In this document: piece after piece, positions 5,896-14,560 of the stretch
Numbering within the stretch: position 1 is the first letter of the stretch
How the letters are laid out: every line of letters begins with the position of its first letter
From: Phycisphaerales bacterium
GTDB taxonomy: Bacteria > Planctomycetota > Phycisphaerae > Tepidisphaerales > Tepidisphaeraceae
Assembly (NCBI GenBank): GCA_003153655.1
Contig: PMAK01000047.1
Location: forward strand, 6,982-21,541
DNA length: 14,560 nucleotides
Direction: 5' to 3'
Translations under genes and position numbers: made by a program
The notes under the pieces: generated by a model
Told to the model about the DNA's origin: nothing
The model's database searches: none
Seen by the model: only the letters and a program-made list of their open reading frames with translations

Positions 5896-7707
5896 TCAGG
5901 CGGCGGCGACGAATTTCGCCAGAACTTCCAGCGGAACTGGCATCGAAATGGGCTGTAACTGCTGATCCGACGGGGCAGGCGACGTCTCGCACTGATGGAC
6001 GAGCCACAGGATCGGCAACTCGGTTTTGCAGTTGGTCTTAAACGCAGCGATGTTCTGGGAGCCCAATGTGCCCATCGAGGCGTCCGTCGCCTCGATCACC
6101 AAAGCCTTGATGTTCTTGGTTTCTTCCGGGGTGGGCAGGCGGTTTTTGGATTCAACCTGAGCCAGCGATTCCAACGCCACTTCAATCGGGTCGAGTTTGG
6201 ACAGGCCCGCCTCCCTGGCAAGCCAGATGGGTGACTTTGTCGTAGGAAACAGCGGCGTGGTGAGACTGGGATCGCTTATTTGCGACAAGAGCATGGTGAG
6301 CGCGAAGATTTCATCGCGGATTTTCGCGCGATCCAGTTTCGGAGCGGCTTTTTTGGAAAGGGCCCGTTCGCATTCGTCCATCGTGAAGCCGCGCAGCGGC
6401 GATTTCGGCGACGCGGCCAGGAGCATGCCGTTGGCGCAAATGTCGGCAAGGCACAGAATCGAGCCCAGCGGGTCTTTCGTTGGCGCGGGTCCGTGCATCG
6501 CCTCGATTGGGCCGCAAATGACATCGGGCAGGCTCAGGCTGCGAAGCGTCAGGCTTATCAATTCCGACGTTGGTATTCCCAGCATTACTTTTTCGAGATC
6601 GGCCACCGGGTATCCGGTGCGCTCATGGGCTTCCTGGACCAGTCGGCATTCGTCGCCAAAACAGGTTTGGAAAAGGATTTCCCCGAGATCGTGGCACAAC
6701 CCGGCGAGATAGGCGATGGCGGCGGCCTGGTTGGCGTTTTGGGCGGTCGAGGCCAGACGCTCGGCCAGCATGGCGACGGCGAACGAGTGTTGCCAACTCC
6801 GGATGGGATCGAACCCGTCTCGGCCCCGGCCAGCCGGCATGGCTTCGATGATTCCGACGGTCGCGGCAATGTTGCGCACGGTGGAGAACCCGATCTTCTT
6901 GATCGCGTCGAAGACAGTGGTCACCGGACCGCGGCTGGTGGCGTAGACGGTGCTGTTGGCAATCCGGAGCACCTTGGCGGAGAGAATCGGATCGTGACTG
7001 ATGCTTTCACCCAGTTGGGCGGCATCGCTTCCGGAAGAGGTCGCGAGTTGAATCACCTGGGCAACGACCCCCGAAAGCGCCTTTCCGTGCAGGGCCTTTT
7101 GGGCGCGCTCGAGACATTTTTCGCGCGTGAACAACACGGACACACCCATGAATTTTGCCAAGGCTTCGTTGGGATCGGAGCCTTCCAATTTCGGCGTGCC
7201 GGACGCTGTCAAAGGGGATGCTGCGCCAACTGCGGCACGCGGCGGCGACGGGGCGGCACTCTTTGGGACAACTTGTTGAGAGGGTTGGTTCGAAGCCCCC
7301 GCCTTGGGCGAACTTGCCGGCGGCGACTTTGGGGACGATCCATTGAGGTTCTGGCGAACGCGGGTCAGCAAGTCCTTCAGAGAAAAGTTGGATTTAAGAA
7401 TATAGCCTTGAATTCCAAGTTTTGCTGCTTCAAGTATGTCTGAGCGGTCCTCAGCACCGCTCAACATGATGACCGGCGTCTGGGCCTTAGCGGAGTCGCC
7501 GCGAAGTACCCGCAGAAATGCCAGTCCGTCCATCACCGGCATGTTCACGTCAAGGAGGATCAGATCCGCCTGCTGCGAGCGAAGCATATCCAAAGCCTGT
7601 TTGCCGTTACCAGCGCATATTACCTCGTATCCGGCCGTCCTTAGTGTTGCCGCGATCGGATCGCGGATGATCGGCATGTCGTCAACAACCAGGACCGTGC
7701 TTTTCAT
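5896..7707 (-). CDS. Response regulator with HDOD output domain (REC-HDOD)
   Basis: A signalling protein of 603 residues. Residues 1-120 are a receiver: MKSTVLVVDD, Asp53 as phospho-acceptor (LILLDVNMPVMDG), Ser83 and Lys105. Residues 121-180 are a disordered Pro/Ser/Ala linker. Residues 185 to about 400 are an HDOD domain (LGESISHDPILSAKVLRIAN, then FDAIKKIGFSTVRN, H307, and LAGLCHDLGE with His339-Asp340). HDOD is related to HD phosphohydrolases but usually lacks their full metal site, and it acts in signalling. The final ~80 residues (IKALVIEATDASMGTLGS, PILWLV, MPVPLEVLAKFV) look like a degenerate half receiver. I chose the ATG at 7707 because GGAG lies six bases before it; the alternatives at 7722 (GTG) and 7713 fit poorly. 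It is the third gene of an operon, 39 bp after the HD-GYP gene. Confidence 0.88.
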   Translation of the reverse strand: MKSTVLVVDDMPIIRDPIAATLRTAGYEVICAGNGKQALDMLRSQQADLILLDVNMPVMDGLAFLRVLRGDSAKAQTPVIMLSGAEDRSDILEAAKLGIQGYILKSNFSLKDLLTRVRQNLNGSSPKSPPASSPKAGASNQPSQQVVPKSAAPSPPRAAVGAASPLTASGTPKLEGSDPNEALAKFMGVSVLFTREKCLERAQKALHGKALSGVVAQVIQLATSSGSDAAQLGESISHDPILSAKVLRIANSTVYATSRGPVTTVFDAIKKIGFSTVRNIAATVGIIEAMPAGRGRDGFDPIRSWQHSFAVAMLAERLASTAQNANQAAAIAYLAGLCHDLGEILFQTCFGDECRLVQEAHERTGYPVADLEKVMLGIPTSELISLTLRSLSLPDVICGPIEAMHGPAPTKDPLGSILCLADICANGMLLAASPKSPLRGFTMDECERALSKKAAPKLDRAKIRDEIFALTMLLSQISDPSLTTPLFPTTKSPIWLAREAGLSKLDPIEVALESLAQVESKNRLPTPEETKNIKALVIEATDASMGTLGSQNIAAFKTNCKTELPILWLVHQCETSPAPSDQQLQPISMPVPLEVLAKFVAAA

Positions 7708-7713
7708 TTGCAT

Positions 7714-7717
7714 CTCC
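7714..7717 (-). promoter_or_regulatory. Shine-Dalgarno site deciding the REC-HDOD start
   Basis: GGAG on the minus strand ends six bases before the ATG at 7707. It directly abuts the ATG at 7713, which rules that start out. Confidence 0.6.
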
Positions 7718-7746
7718 AGCACTTTGCTAAGCGAATGAAACTGCCA

Positions 7747-8763
7747 TTAAGCGGCCAACGCTTGAACTTCGGCGAACTGCGCCCGGATTGAAACGAGCCG
7801 AGCCTCGGTCTGTACGAACGCATCCACAATGTCAGGATCAAAATGGGTTCCCTCCCCCTGGACAATCATTGACCGGGCAACTTCATGGGAAATCGCTTCC
7901 TTGTAGACTCGCTTCGAGGTTAGGGCATCGTATACGTCGGCGACGGCCACTATTCTGGCGCAAAGTGGAATGGATTCACCGGCGAGTCCTTGTGGATAGC
8001 CGGTCCCGTCAAACCGTTCGTGGTGACAGGCCGCAATATCCCGGCCCATTTGCAGGAACTTCACGCGGGGAAACTGTCGCAATGCCGCATCCAAAGTCTC
8101 CGCACCCAAGGTTGTGTGCGACTTCATGATTTCAAACTCCCGGTCGTTCAGGCCGCCTGGTTTAAGCAGAACGCAATCGGGGATTCCAACTTTGCCGATA
8201 TCGTGCAGCGGGCTCGTGAGGTAGATAAGGCGGACGTACTCCGTGTTTATCTCCGCGCGAAACTTCTCGACGCGCGACAGGTGTTGTGCAAGTACGCGCG
8301 AATAGCTGCGCACACGTTCCAAATGCGCTCCGGTCTCCGGATCTCGGGACTCCGCAAGCCGGGCCATTGCAAAAATCGTCACATCGCGCGTTTCGATCGA
8401 AAGGATTCGCTCCGCCGTTTGAATGCGGGCAACCAGTTCAGAGGGGTTGAACGGCTTGGTGATGAAATCGTCGGCGCCGGAGCGCAGCCCCTCAACTTTC
8501 TGCTCGGGCAGATTGTGCCCCGTCAATAGGATCACGTAAACATACCCGGACAAATCCTCGGAGCGGATGGCGCGGCACAACTCGATGCCATTCATCTGCG
8601 GCATATCCCAGTCGGAGATAACCAGTTGGCACGAGCCGCCGCGAAGAACCGCCAATGCCTCGTGGCCGTCCGTCGCTGTCACGACTTCGTAGCCGCTTTG
8701 CACCAATGCGTTCCGCGCGACCGTCAAAGCAATCTTGTTGTCGTCAACAATCAGTATTCGCAT
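7747..8763 (-). CDS. Response regulator with HD-GYP domain (c-di-GMP phosphodiesterase)
   Basis: RpfG-like two-domain regulator of 338 residues, predicted to hydrolyse cyclic di-GMP when phosphorylated. The receiver (1-120) has Asp7/Asp8, phospho-acceptor Asp51 (LVISDWDMPQMNG), Thr81 and Lys103 followed by Pro. The HD-GYP domain (about 125-325) keeps the catalytic signatures: HDIGKVGIPD (187-196), KSHTTLGAETL, HHERFDGTGYPQGL (247-260) and the ADVYDALTSKRVYK segment. All metal and GYP residues appear intact, so it should be active. I chose the ATG at 8763: it begins directly with MRILIVDD and has GGAG eight bases upstream, whereas the longer frame to 8838 reads back into the kinase gene. It lies 22 bp after the hybrid kinase, so it is the likely output partner of that phosphorelay. 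No DNA-binding domain is present. Confidence 0.95.
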   Translation of the reverse strand: MRILIVDDNKIALTVARNALVQSGYEVVTATDGHEALAVLRGGSCQLVISDWDMPQMNGIELCRAIRSEDLSGYVYVILLTGHNLPEQKVEGLRSGADDFITKPFNPSELVARIQTAERILSIETRDVTIFAMARLAESRDPETGAHLERVRSYSRVLAQHLSRVEKFRAEINTEYVRLIYLTSPLHDIGKVGIPDCVLLKPGGLNDREFEIMKSHTTLGAETLDAALRQFPRVKFLQMGRDIAACHHERFDGTGYPQGLAGESIPLCARIVAVADVYDALTSKRVYKEAISHEVARSMIVQGEGTHFDPDIVDAFVQTEARLVSIRAQFAEVQALAA

Positions 8764-8785
8764 CTCAGGGTCTCCAAAACGTGCG

Positions 8786-11700
8786 TTAGGCGTTGGCCTT
8801 CTTCGCGATTGCAGCCCGCGCTGTTGGCAGATAGTCAATGCAGCGTTGGACCTCGTCGTTCAATTGGGTCAGTAACTGATCCGCCTCCGAAAGTACGCCG
8901 GCGCGTCCCATTCGTTCCAGTTTAAACGCAACATCTGACAGCGCGGCTGCTGACAATATTCCCGAAGCGCCCTTGAGCGTGTGAGCCACCCGTGCCGTTC
9001 CCTCGCAGTCACGGCTTTCCACGTGCCGCTTGATTTCCGCCAGGTCCGCGACCGCCTGGCGCTCGAACTCATCTAAAATCGACGTGACGGTCTCTGCATT
9101 GCCCATGCAACGGTCGAGCAATTCATCGATCGCTAGCGGTGAGGTTTCGTCACGCGCGATTGTGGATGGAGTCGTGGCCGCAACGGCTGCTGATTCGATT
9201 TCGGGCGGTGTTGGTGATGCGTGGTCGGACCTTGCCAGCAGTTTTTGGATGGCATCGATCAACCGATTGGGATCAATTGGCTTGCTTACATAGTCGTTCA
9301 TTCCGGCTTCGAGACAACGCTCCCTGTCTCCATTGATGGCATTGGCGGTGAGAGCAATGATCGGCGTATACCGTGGAGGCTTTGCGGGATTGGTCTCCTC
9401 TGCCTGGCGGATTTGACGGGTCGCCTCAAAGCCATCTACTTCCGGCATTAGGCAATCCATTAGGACCAGGTCGTAACTGCCGGCCGAAACCGCCGCAACG
9501 GCCTTTCTCCCATTATCAACGATATCACAGGCATAGCCGTGCTTGGCCAGCACCTCGGAGGCCACGATCTGATTCACCCGATTGTCCTCGGCGAGGAGAA
9601 TTCGAGCGTGATGCCTGGCATCCACGGAATGGCTTGGGCAGCTGCTTGCAACAGGCAATGTATTCGCGACAACACTCTTCGGCTGGGAGGTTGAGGCAAT
9701 CGCGTCCACAATGGAATCATATAAACGCGACTGCCGGATCCGCTTGAACAAGTGACTGGAGAACCCGGCCGCTTTCAGTTTCAAGGGTTCAAGATTACTA
9801 CCCATTGGAAGAAGGATCAGGAGCACTGTTTCAGCGATTTCGCAACGGGCTTTGATCGATTTGCTCAGTTCCAGTGTGTTGGTGTCCGGGAGTTCGCCGT
9901 CGAGGATTGCGACATCGTAGGGACGTCCTTCTGCTGCCGCGTAGACGAGCATTTTCATCGCCTCGTCAGCTGTGGACGCCGTTGCGGCCTCCAGTTTCCA
10001 ACAACTGAGTTGGGCACGCAAAGTCTCTCGCATCATCGCACTATCATGCACTGCCAGGACGCGCCAGCTACCAGCATGGGCGGCAGGGGTGGAAACCGTT
10101 TCCTTTACCTGCGACCTCCGTCCCAGCCTGATGGTGAACCAGAACATGGAACCGTGTCCGGCCGTGCTCTCAACGCCGATGCTGCCACCCATCAGCTCAG
10201 CGAGCTGTTTCGAGATGGCGAGCCCCAGACCAGTACCGCCATAAGTGCGGGTCGTCGAGGAATCCACCTGCGAGAAACTCTTAAAGAGTCGGTCCATTCG
10301 GTCGGCCGGTATGCCGATGCCGGTATCGGTGACGGAGAATCGTACGGTCACGTGTTCCCGTGATTGCTCGTCCAGCGTCAGCCGCATGCTGATGGAGCCG
10401 GACTCGGTAAATTTAATCGCGTTATTCACAAGGTTGATCAGGATTTGCTTGACGCGTTGAGGATCCCCCTTTACTTGCGTGGGAACGTCGGGCATGGTGA
10501 GACAGGCTAGGTCAAGCCCGTTCTGAGAGGCCTTTATCGACATCATTTCAGTGACCTCTTCGACCGCCGCGCACAGGTCAAAATCAACCGATTCGATTTC
10601 CAGCTTCCTGGCTTCGATCTTCGAGAAATCGAGGAGGTCGTTGATGAGTTCGGAAAGGGATACCCCTGAGGTCTTGATCAGTTCCGCGAAGCGTTGCTGC
10701 TTTTCATCAAGCGCCGTGTCCAACAACAGGTCACTCATGCCGATTACGCCGTTAAGCGGAGTACGAATCTCATGGCTCATCTTTGCGAGAAACTCGCTCT
10801 TGGCGGCGCTGGCGGCCTCGGCTTGCTGACGGGCGATCACGGCGTCGCGTTCGGCGCGGCGGCGCTGCACGAACTGGCCGATCTGGCTTCCAATCATGTC
10901 CAGGAGCGACAGCAGCTCCCTGTCGGGGCCGCGCGTCTGCATGTGGCAGAATTCCATGACGCCGATCACACGCTCGTTGATGCGGATCGGAAATCCGAAG
11001 GCGGCCCGTAGCGCGGCCGCGACGGCGAAGACCTGTCGCGGGAAATTGCCATCCAATCCCACGTCGGGAATCCACGTGGCGGCGGCCGACGACCAGATCC
11101 GGCCCGGCAGCCCGATGTCCGGCGCAAACGTTACGTCGTGACTATGGCGAACAAAATCATCCAGAGCGGGCAGTGTGTTCCAAGCCTCGCGGCAGCGCAG
11201 AACTTTGGCGTCCTCATCCACCTCCCACGCCAGCCCGACCTGCCAACCCATACCTTCGCAGACGGCTTGAAGGATGCGCGGGACGGCTATCTCAATCGTT
11301 GGCGCGTCCGCCAACACCCGCGTTATTGCCAGCAGCATGTCCCGGCGCTGCTCAGCTTGCCGGCGCTGGCTGATGTCGCGGATGAATGCGGTGAAGGTGC
11401 ATTCACCGCCGGCCGATGCGGGGGTGATTGCCAGTTCCACGGGGAACTCCCGACCATCTCGCCGAAGAGCGGTAAGCTCCGCAACCTTGTTGAGCAACGG
11501 ACCGTCCCCTGTTTTAAGGAACGCTTCGATCGCGCGCCGGTGCGGGTCCCAATTGCGCTCAGGGATGATCGTCTGGTCGATGCTTGTGCCGATCACCTCT
11601 GTCCGGTCCCAGCGGAACATCGTCTCTGCCTGCAGATTCCATCCGATGATTACGCAGGAAGAGTCAATTGTGACAATCGCATCAAGCGCCGTATCAAAAA

Positions 11701-13057
11701 CGACGCTTTTGGCTTGATTTGCTGCGACGGCGGCGTCCTTGGCGTGCTGAAGATCGGTCTCACTTCGGCGTAAGGCTTCGTTCGCCTGCTGGAGTTGTGC
11801 CGTTCGCGCTTCCACGCGATGCTCCAATTCGTCGTGAGCTTGCCGCAAGGCATCTTCCGCCATTTTCTGCTTCGTCACGTCGGTGGCGATGCCCACCACC
11901 CGCCGGGCCTGCTCGGTCTCTCCGCGAACGGCAAATCCGCGGGCGTGGATCCATCGCATCGTGCCGTCCGGGCGCATGATGCGGTATTCTTCGTCGATGC
12001 CCAAGCTTGCCTGCGTTTCCAAAGCAGCGAGCATCCGCTGCCGATCCTCGGCAACAATCGGTTCCGTAAACGACCTGGCGTCCTTGTAAAGGCTCTCGCA
12101 GGAGCGGCCCCAGACCTCTGCATACGCCGGGCTAATGTAGTGAATCTTGGTGCCGGCGGGGTCGCAGACCCAGAACACCTCGCGGATCGTGTCGGCGATC
12201 TCTCGGAAGTTGGCCTCGCTCTCCTTGATCTCATCGCGCGAGTGCTTGAGGAGGCCGACCATTTCATTGAATGCTGTAGCCAACTGACCGATTTCGTCGC
12301 GAGATCCGACATTGATGCGGGCTTCGAGGTTCCCTTTGCCGATCTCTACCGTCCCGTCTCGAAGTCGCGCGAGCCGAGCCGCCAGCGGCATGGCCACGAG
12401 GATTGCCATGATGATCACCAGAGTGATGGCAACCACTGCGGTCACGATGAGGAGGCGTACCGACGTGGCGACTCGATTCTGGACGACTTGCAACCGGCGC
12501 GTTATGTCGCCCTTGGCTCCGAACTCATAATTCTGCGAATCTCTCAGCAGGCTGCCGGCGGTAAGCGCTATCTGATCGAGCGACGCGTGGTTAGCGCCCG
12601 CCCCGCTTTTTATATCGGAACGCATTTTCGACCACTCATCAAACGCTAGATGTCCTTGTTGATTTATCAACTCCAATTGGTGTGTATTGTCCCAATCATT
12701 CTCAAGGCCGGAGCCGCCCGGCGCCGCATCGAGGGGGTGATTCCGATTGGCCTCGTCAAGCCGCGATATTGCCTGGGCGATCTTGTCGAACGAGTCGTCA
12801 ACTTCCGCCGCCAGGCGCACAGGGTCGATCGGCTGATGGTTCTGCTCGGCCGCGCTTAGCTCGTCGATGAGCCCGTCGATTGTGGAAGCCGCCCCATGCA
12901 ACTGATCTAAATCGGCGGTCTCGCGTAGTTCGGTCACCACCGTCGTGCTCAAAATGCTGCCAATACGAAGCATGCTCATCGCGCTGAGCAGGCCCACGGC
13001 CGCGACCAACAACGAGGTCACAAGGGATTTCCCGACAATTTTCTGCTTTATCGTCAT
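8786..13057 (-). CDS. Membrane-bound hybrid histidine kinase (HAMP-PAS-PAS-GAF-HisKA-HATPase-REC-REC-Hpt)
   Basis: Inner-membrane sensor of 1423 residues, BarA-like in its phosphorelay layout. A first membrane helix lies at about 10-32, a helical periplasmic sensor of about 165 residues follows, and a second helix is at 201-224. Next come HAMP (225-278), PAS/PAC 1 (about 280-400), a coiled coil (400-450), PAS 2 (about 450-570) and GAF (about 575-735). HisKA has phospho-acceptor His762 ([12 protein letters not shown]). HATPase_c keeps the N box ([10 protein letters not shown]), DTGIGIP (911-917) and GGTGLGLAI (940-948). A first receiver (about 998-1118) has Asp1053 but altered surrounding residues. 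A canonical second receiver (about 1152-1275) has Asp1158, Asp1201, Thr1237 and Lys1259. An Hpt domain has His1359 (AHTLKGASG). The start at 13057 places the signal-anchor helix at the N-terminus. It heads an operon with the HD-GYP and HDOD regulators. Its ligand is unknown. Confidence 0.93.
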   Translation of the reverse strand: MTIKQKIVGKSLVTSLLVAAVGLLSAMSMLRIGSILSTTVVTELRETADLDQLHGAASTIDGLIDELSAAEQNHQPIDPVRLAAEVDDSFDKIAQAISRLDEANRNHPLDAAPGGSGLENDWDNTHQLELINQQGHLAFDEWSKMRSDIKSGAGANHASLDQIALTAGSLLRDSQNYEFGAKGDITRRLQVVQNRVATSVRLLIVTAVVAITLVIIMAILVAMPLAARLARLRDGTVEIGKGNLEARINVGSRDEIGQLATAFNEMVGLLKHSRDEIKESEANFREIADTIREVFWVCDPAGTKIHYISPAYAEVWGRSCESLYKDARSFTEPIVAEDRQRMLAALETQASLGIDEEYRIMRPDGTMRWIHARGFAVRGETEQARRVVGIATDVTKQKMAEDALRQAHDELEHRVEARTAQLQQANEALRRSETDLQHAKDAAVAANQAKSVVFDTALDAIVTIDSSCVIIGWNLQAETMFRWDRTEVIGTSIDQTIIPERNWDPHRRAIEAFLKTGDGPLLNKVAELTALRRDGREFPVELAITPASAGGECTFTAFIRDISQRRQAEQRRDMLLAITRVLADAPTIEIAVPRILQAVCEGMGWQVGLAWEVDEDAKVLRCREAWNTLPALDDFVRHSHDVTFAPDIGLPGRIWSSAAATWIPDVGLDGNFPRQVFAVAAALRAAFGFPIRINERVIGVMEFCHMQTRGPDRELLSLLDMIGSQIGQFVQRRRAERDAVIARQQAEAASAAKSEFLAKMSHEIRTPLNGVIGMSDLLLDTALDEKQQRFAELIKTSGVSLSELINDLLDFSKIEARKLEIESVDFDLCAAVEEVTEMMSIKASQNGLDLACLTMPDVPTQVKGDPQRVKQILINLVNNAIKFTESGSISMRLTLDEQSREHVTVRFSVTDTGIGIPADRMDRLFKSFSQVDSSTTRTYGGTGLGLAISKQLAELMGGSIGVESTAGHGSMFWFTIRLGRRSQVKETVSTPAAHAGSWRVLAVHDSAMMRETLRAQLSCWKLEAATASTADEAMKMLVYAAAEGRPYDVAILDGELPDTNTLELSKSIKARCEIAETVLLILLPMGSNLEPLKLKAAGFSSHLFKRIRQSRLYDSIVDAIASTSQPKSVVANTLPVASSCPSHSVDARHHARILLAEDNRVNQIVASEVLAKHGYACDIVDNGRKAVAAVSAGSYDLVLMDCLMPEVDGFEATRQIRQAEETNPAKPPRYTPIIALTANAINGDRERCLEAGMNDYVSKPIDPNRLIDAIQKLLARSDHASPTPPEIESAAVAATTPSTIARDETSPLAIDELLDRCMGNAETVTSILDEFERQAVADLAEIKRHVESRDCEGTARVAHTLKGASGILSAAALSDVAFKLERMGRAGVLSEADQLLTQLNDEVQRCIDYLPTARAAIAKKANA

Positions 13058-13330
13058 AGAACGGATACTTCATGGATGCGGACACACCGGCGCCAATTAC
13101 GTCGAATCCGGCGACAATCGCGTAGACAGATACATTGATTTATCGTCGCCCCAAGCGCAGGTCTGGAGGAGGAAATGTGCTGTCGGTGAACCAAGGCTCC
13201 GATAATCCGAGGGTTGAACTGAAATGACGATGTCACGCGCGGGGAGACGTGGACATGGCCCGTCATCTGCATTTCGATAAGGATCAAAACATATAGTTGA
13301 CGACGCACTGGATTTAGACGGATGTGTCAG
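13058..13330. other. Intergenic region between the two signalling units
   Basis: The 273 bases between the single-domain regulator and the hybrid kinase hold no convincing gene; an 84-codon minus-strand frame here is Arg-rich and featureless. The hybrid-kinase promoter would be expected here on the minus strand. I see AT-rich patches around 13130-13145 and 13280-13300 but no convincing -35/-10 pair and no clear terminator. Confidence 0.4.
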
Positions 13331-13765
13331 TCATTTCGGGGCTCGCGTTACGGTTGTGAGCCAGAACTGCTCGATGCTGTGAATAACTTCAAAAAACTGA
13401 TCGAGGTCCGCCGGCTTCACGATGTAGCAATTCGCGTTAAGATTGTAGCTCGTAATAATATCTTTTTCGGCGCGTGAAGTTGTGAGAACTACTACCGGAA
13501 TTCGCTTCAACTCCGTATCGCCCTTTATTTCCGCCAGAACCTCTCGACCGTCCTTTCGAGGAAGGTTCAGGTCCAGGAAGATGACGTCGGGCCTTGCGGC
13601 GTCAATGTAGGAGCCTCTTTTGCGCAGGCAATCCATCGCCTCCACACCATCTTTCACCACACTCAGGATACTGTGGAGCTTGCTGGTCCTAAGCGCCTCG
13701 CGCGCAAGGCGCACATCGGCGGGATTATCCTCAACCAACAGAATTGCCAAGGGCTTGTCCGTCAT
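13331..13765 (-). CDS. Single-domain response regulator (Rcp1-like)
   Basis: The 144-residue protein is only a receiver domain: AILLVEDNPADVRLAREAL (acidic Glu12/Asp13), phospho-acceptor Asp65 (VIFLDLNLPRKDG), Thr95/Thr96 (VVVLTTS) and Lys117 followed by Pro. The ending, with FFEVIHSIEQFWL, is typical of the Rcp1 class that partners phytochrome-like or PAS histidine kinases. There is no output domain, so it must pass phosphate on or act by protein-protein contact. I chose the ATG at 13765 because it overlaps the kinase stop by four bases (ATGA) and GGGAG lies eight bases upstream; a longer frame reaching 13834 reads into the kinase. Translational coupling makes the preceding kinase its near-certain partner. 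Confidence 0.93.
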   Translation of the reverse strand: MTDKPLAILLVEDNPADVRLAREALRTSKLHSILSVVKDGVEAMDCLRKRGSYIDAARPDVIFLDLNLPRKDGREVLAEIKGDTELKRIPVVVLTTSRAEKDIITSYNLNANCYIVKPADLDQFFEVIHSIEQFWLTTVTRAPK

Positions 13766-14560
13766 GTCAGCTTCTCCCGTTTTGGGATCGAAAAATGGAA
13801 GGTGGAGCCTTCTCCAACCACGGATTCTACCCAAATTCGACCCCCGTGACGCTCCGCAATATTCTTGCAGATGGCCAGGCCGATGCCTGTTCCACCATAT
13901 TCCTCTATCGTGTGTAGTCGCTGAAAAATAATGAATATCCGATCAAAATATTCCGAAGCGATGCCGATCCCGTTATCCGCGACGGAGAAGACCCACTCGC
14001 TCGATGCTTCTTTCACGGACACGTGGACGCGTGGCGTTCGCTGGCCGTGGAACTTGATTGCGTTCACCAGCAGGTTCTGGAACATCTGACCAAGCTGTGT
14101 GGCGTCGCCGATGACAACAGGCAGCGGTTCGACAGTCACTTTGGCCTGATGGGATTCGACGGACGCCTGGAGACTCTCCAGCACGTTGGCGCAAATCTCC
14201 TTGCAATCTGCCGGCGCGAATGCCGCACCCTGTGAGCCAACACGAGAGTAGGCGAGCAAATCATTGAGGAGAGTCTGCATCCGTTGCACGCCACCGATAA
14301 TAAAGTCAAAGAACTCCTTGGCCTCCCCTTTGAGGCTCTCACCGAAATTACGTTGCAGGAGTTGAGCAAAACGCTGCACCGTTCGCATTGGCTCCTGCAA
14401 ATCATGGGAGGCAATATATGCGAAACGCTCCAGTTCCACGTTCGATCTGGCCAACTCTTCCGCGTGGAGAGCCAAAGATTCTTCAGCCCTTTTTCGCGCG
14501 GTGACGTCTCGAACTATCTTCGACGCCCCCACGATCTTGCCCGCCAAATTCTTGATGGGA
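13762..14560 (-). CDS. PAS-domain histidine kinase, phytochrome-like type (5' part outside window)
   Basis: The frame is open to the right-hand edge, so the N-terminal sensory part is missing. The first visible residues, PIKNLAGKIVGASKIVRDVT and then ARKRAEE, are the end of a PAS/PAC domain. A short coil leads to a HisKA domain of the phytochrome/Bph-like type, with the H box RFAYIASHDLQEPMRTV (His codon at 14404-14406). The HATPase_c domain has the N box FQNLLVNAIKFHG, G1 VADNGIGIA, the F box IFIIFQRLHT and G2 YGGTGIGLAICK, and it closes with GEGSTFHFSIP. All catalytic motifs are intact. No membrane segment is visible, so it may be cytosolic, but the missing part could change that. The TTG at 14547 is internal to the PAS end and is not a real start. 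It overlaps the following single-domain regulator by four bases. Confidence 0.93.
   Translation of the reverse strand, partial: PIKNLAGKIVGASKIVRDVTARKRAEESLALHAEELARSNVELERFAYIASHDLQEPMRTVQRFAQLLQRNFGESLKGEAKEFFDFIIGGVQRMQTLLNDLLAYSRVGSQGAAFAPADCKEICANVLESLQASVESHQAKVTVEPLPVVIGDATQLGQMFQNLLVNAIKFHGQRTPRVHVSVKEASSEWVFSVADNGIGIASEYFDRIFIIFQRLHTIEEYGGTGIGLAICKNIAERHGGRIWVESVVGEGSTFHFSIPKREKLT

Noticed and set aside
6280..7443. Long plus-strand open frame (387 codons)
   Set aside because: It lies antisense to the REC-HDOD gene, is Arg/Gly/Gln-rich and has no recognisable domain; it is a GC-driven shadow frame.
11138..12649. Two long plus-strand open frames (211 and 284 codons)
   Set aside because: Both are antisense to the PAS/GAF/HAMP part of the hybrid kinase, whose coding frame is unmistakable; neither shows domain features.
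13054..13308. Minus-strand frame of 84 codons between the two signalling units
   Set aside because: Arg-rich, no Shine-Dalgarno, overlaps the start of the hybrid kinase and shows no family features.
1..14560. CRISPR arrays, tRNA or rRNA genes, defence islands
   Set aside because: No spaced direct repeats, no cloverleaf or rRNA-like stretch and no restriction, toxin-antitoxin or phage genes were recognised in the window.

Overview
The window looks like a chromosomal segment of a Gram-negative (diderm) environmental bacterium. The diderm assignment rests on a beta-barrel outer-membrane protein that has a signal peptide and a terminal Phe. A PEP-CTERM-like exoprotein fragment and the large sensory genes would fit a Planctomycetes/Verrucomicrobia (PVC) or proteobacterial genome. 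I cannot settle the phylum from sequence alone.

Left part (1-2429, + strand): a compact arsenic-resistance operon. It holds the 3' part of a thioredoxin-type arsenate reductase (arsC), an ACR3-family arsenite exporter overlapping it by 11 bp, and an ArsM-type arsenite methyltransferase 17 bp further on. Together they reduce As(V) to As(III), then export it or methylate it. No arsR-like repressor is visible in the window.

Mobile-DNA scar (2430-4236): a short N-terminal piece of an IS630-like transposase, then a complete-length IS3-family element (about 2797-4063) with 31-bp imperfect inverted repeats, then the C-terminal remnant of an unrelated small protein that has no start. The IS3 orfA has an amber stop, and I see no target-site duplication, so the locus is decayed or rearranged.

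Middle (4348-5857): an outer-membrane beta-barrel protein on + and, convergent to it, a truncated-looking secreted PEP-CTERM-type protein on -.

Right part (5896-14560, - strand): a signalling island. Reading in the direction of transcription, it starts with a PAS/phytochrome-type histidine kinase (cut by the window end) translationally coupled (ATGA) to a single-domain Rcp-like response regulator. After a 273-bp gap comes a 1423-residue membrane-bound hybrid kinase (sensor-HAMP-PAS-PAS-GAF-HisKA-HATPase-REC-REC-Hpt), a REC/HD-GYP c-di-GMP phosphodiesterase regulator and a REC-HDOD protein, packed 22 and 39 bp apart. The last three probably form one multistep phosphorelay whose outputs are c-di-GMP turnover and an HDOD protein rather than transcription.

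I did not find convincing evidence for a wholly new biological system. The best candidates for follow-up are the HD-GYP/HDOD phosphorelay operon, including a possible degenerate receiver at the C-terminus of the HDOD protein, and the rearranged IS3 scar beside the ars operon.
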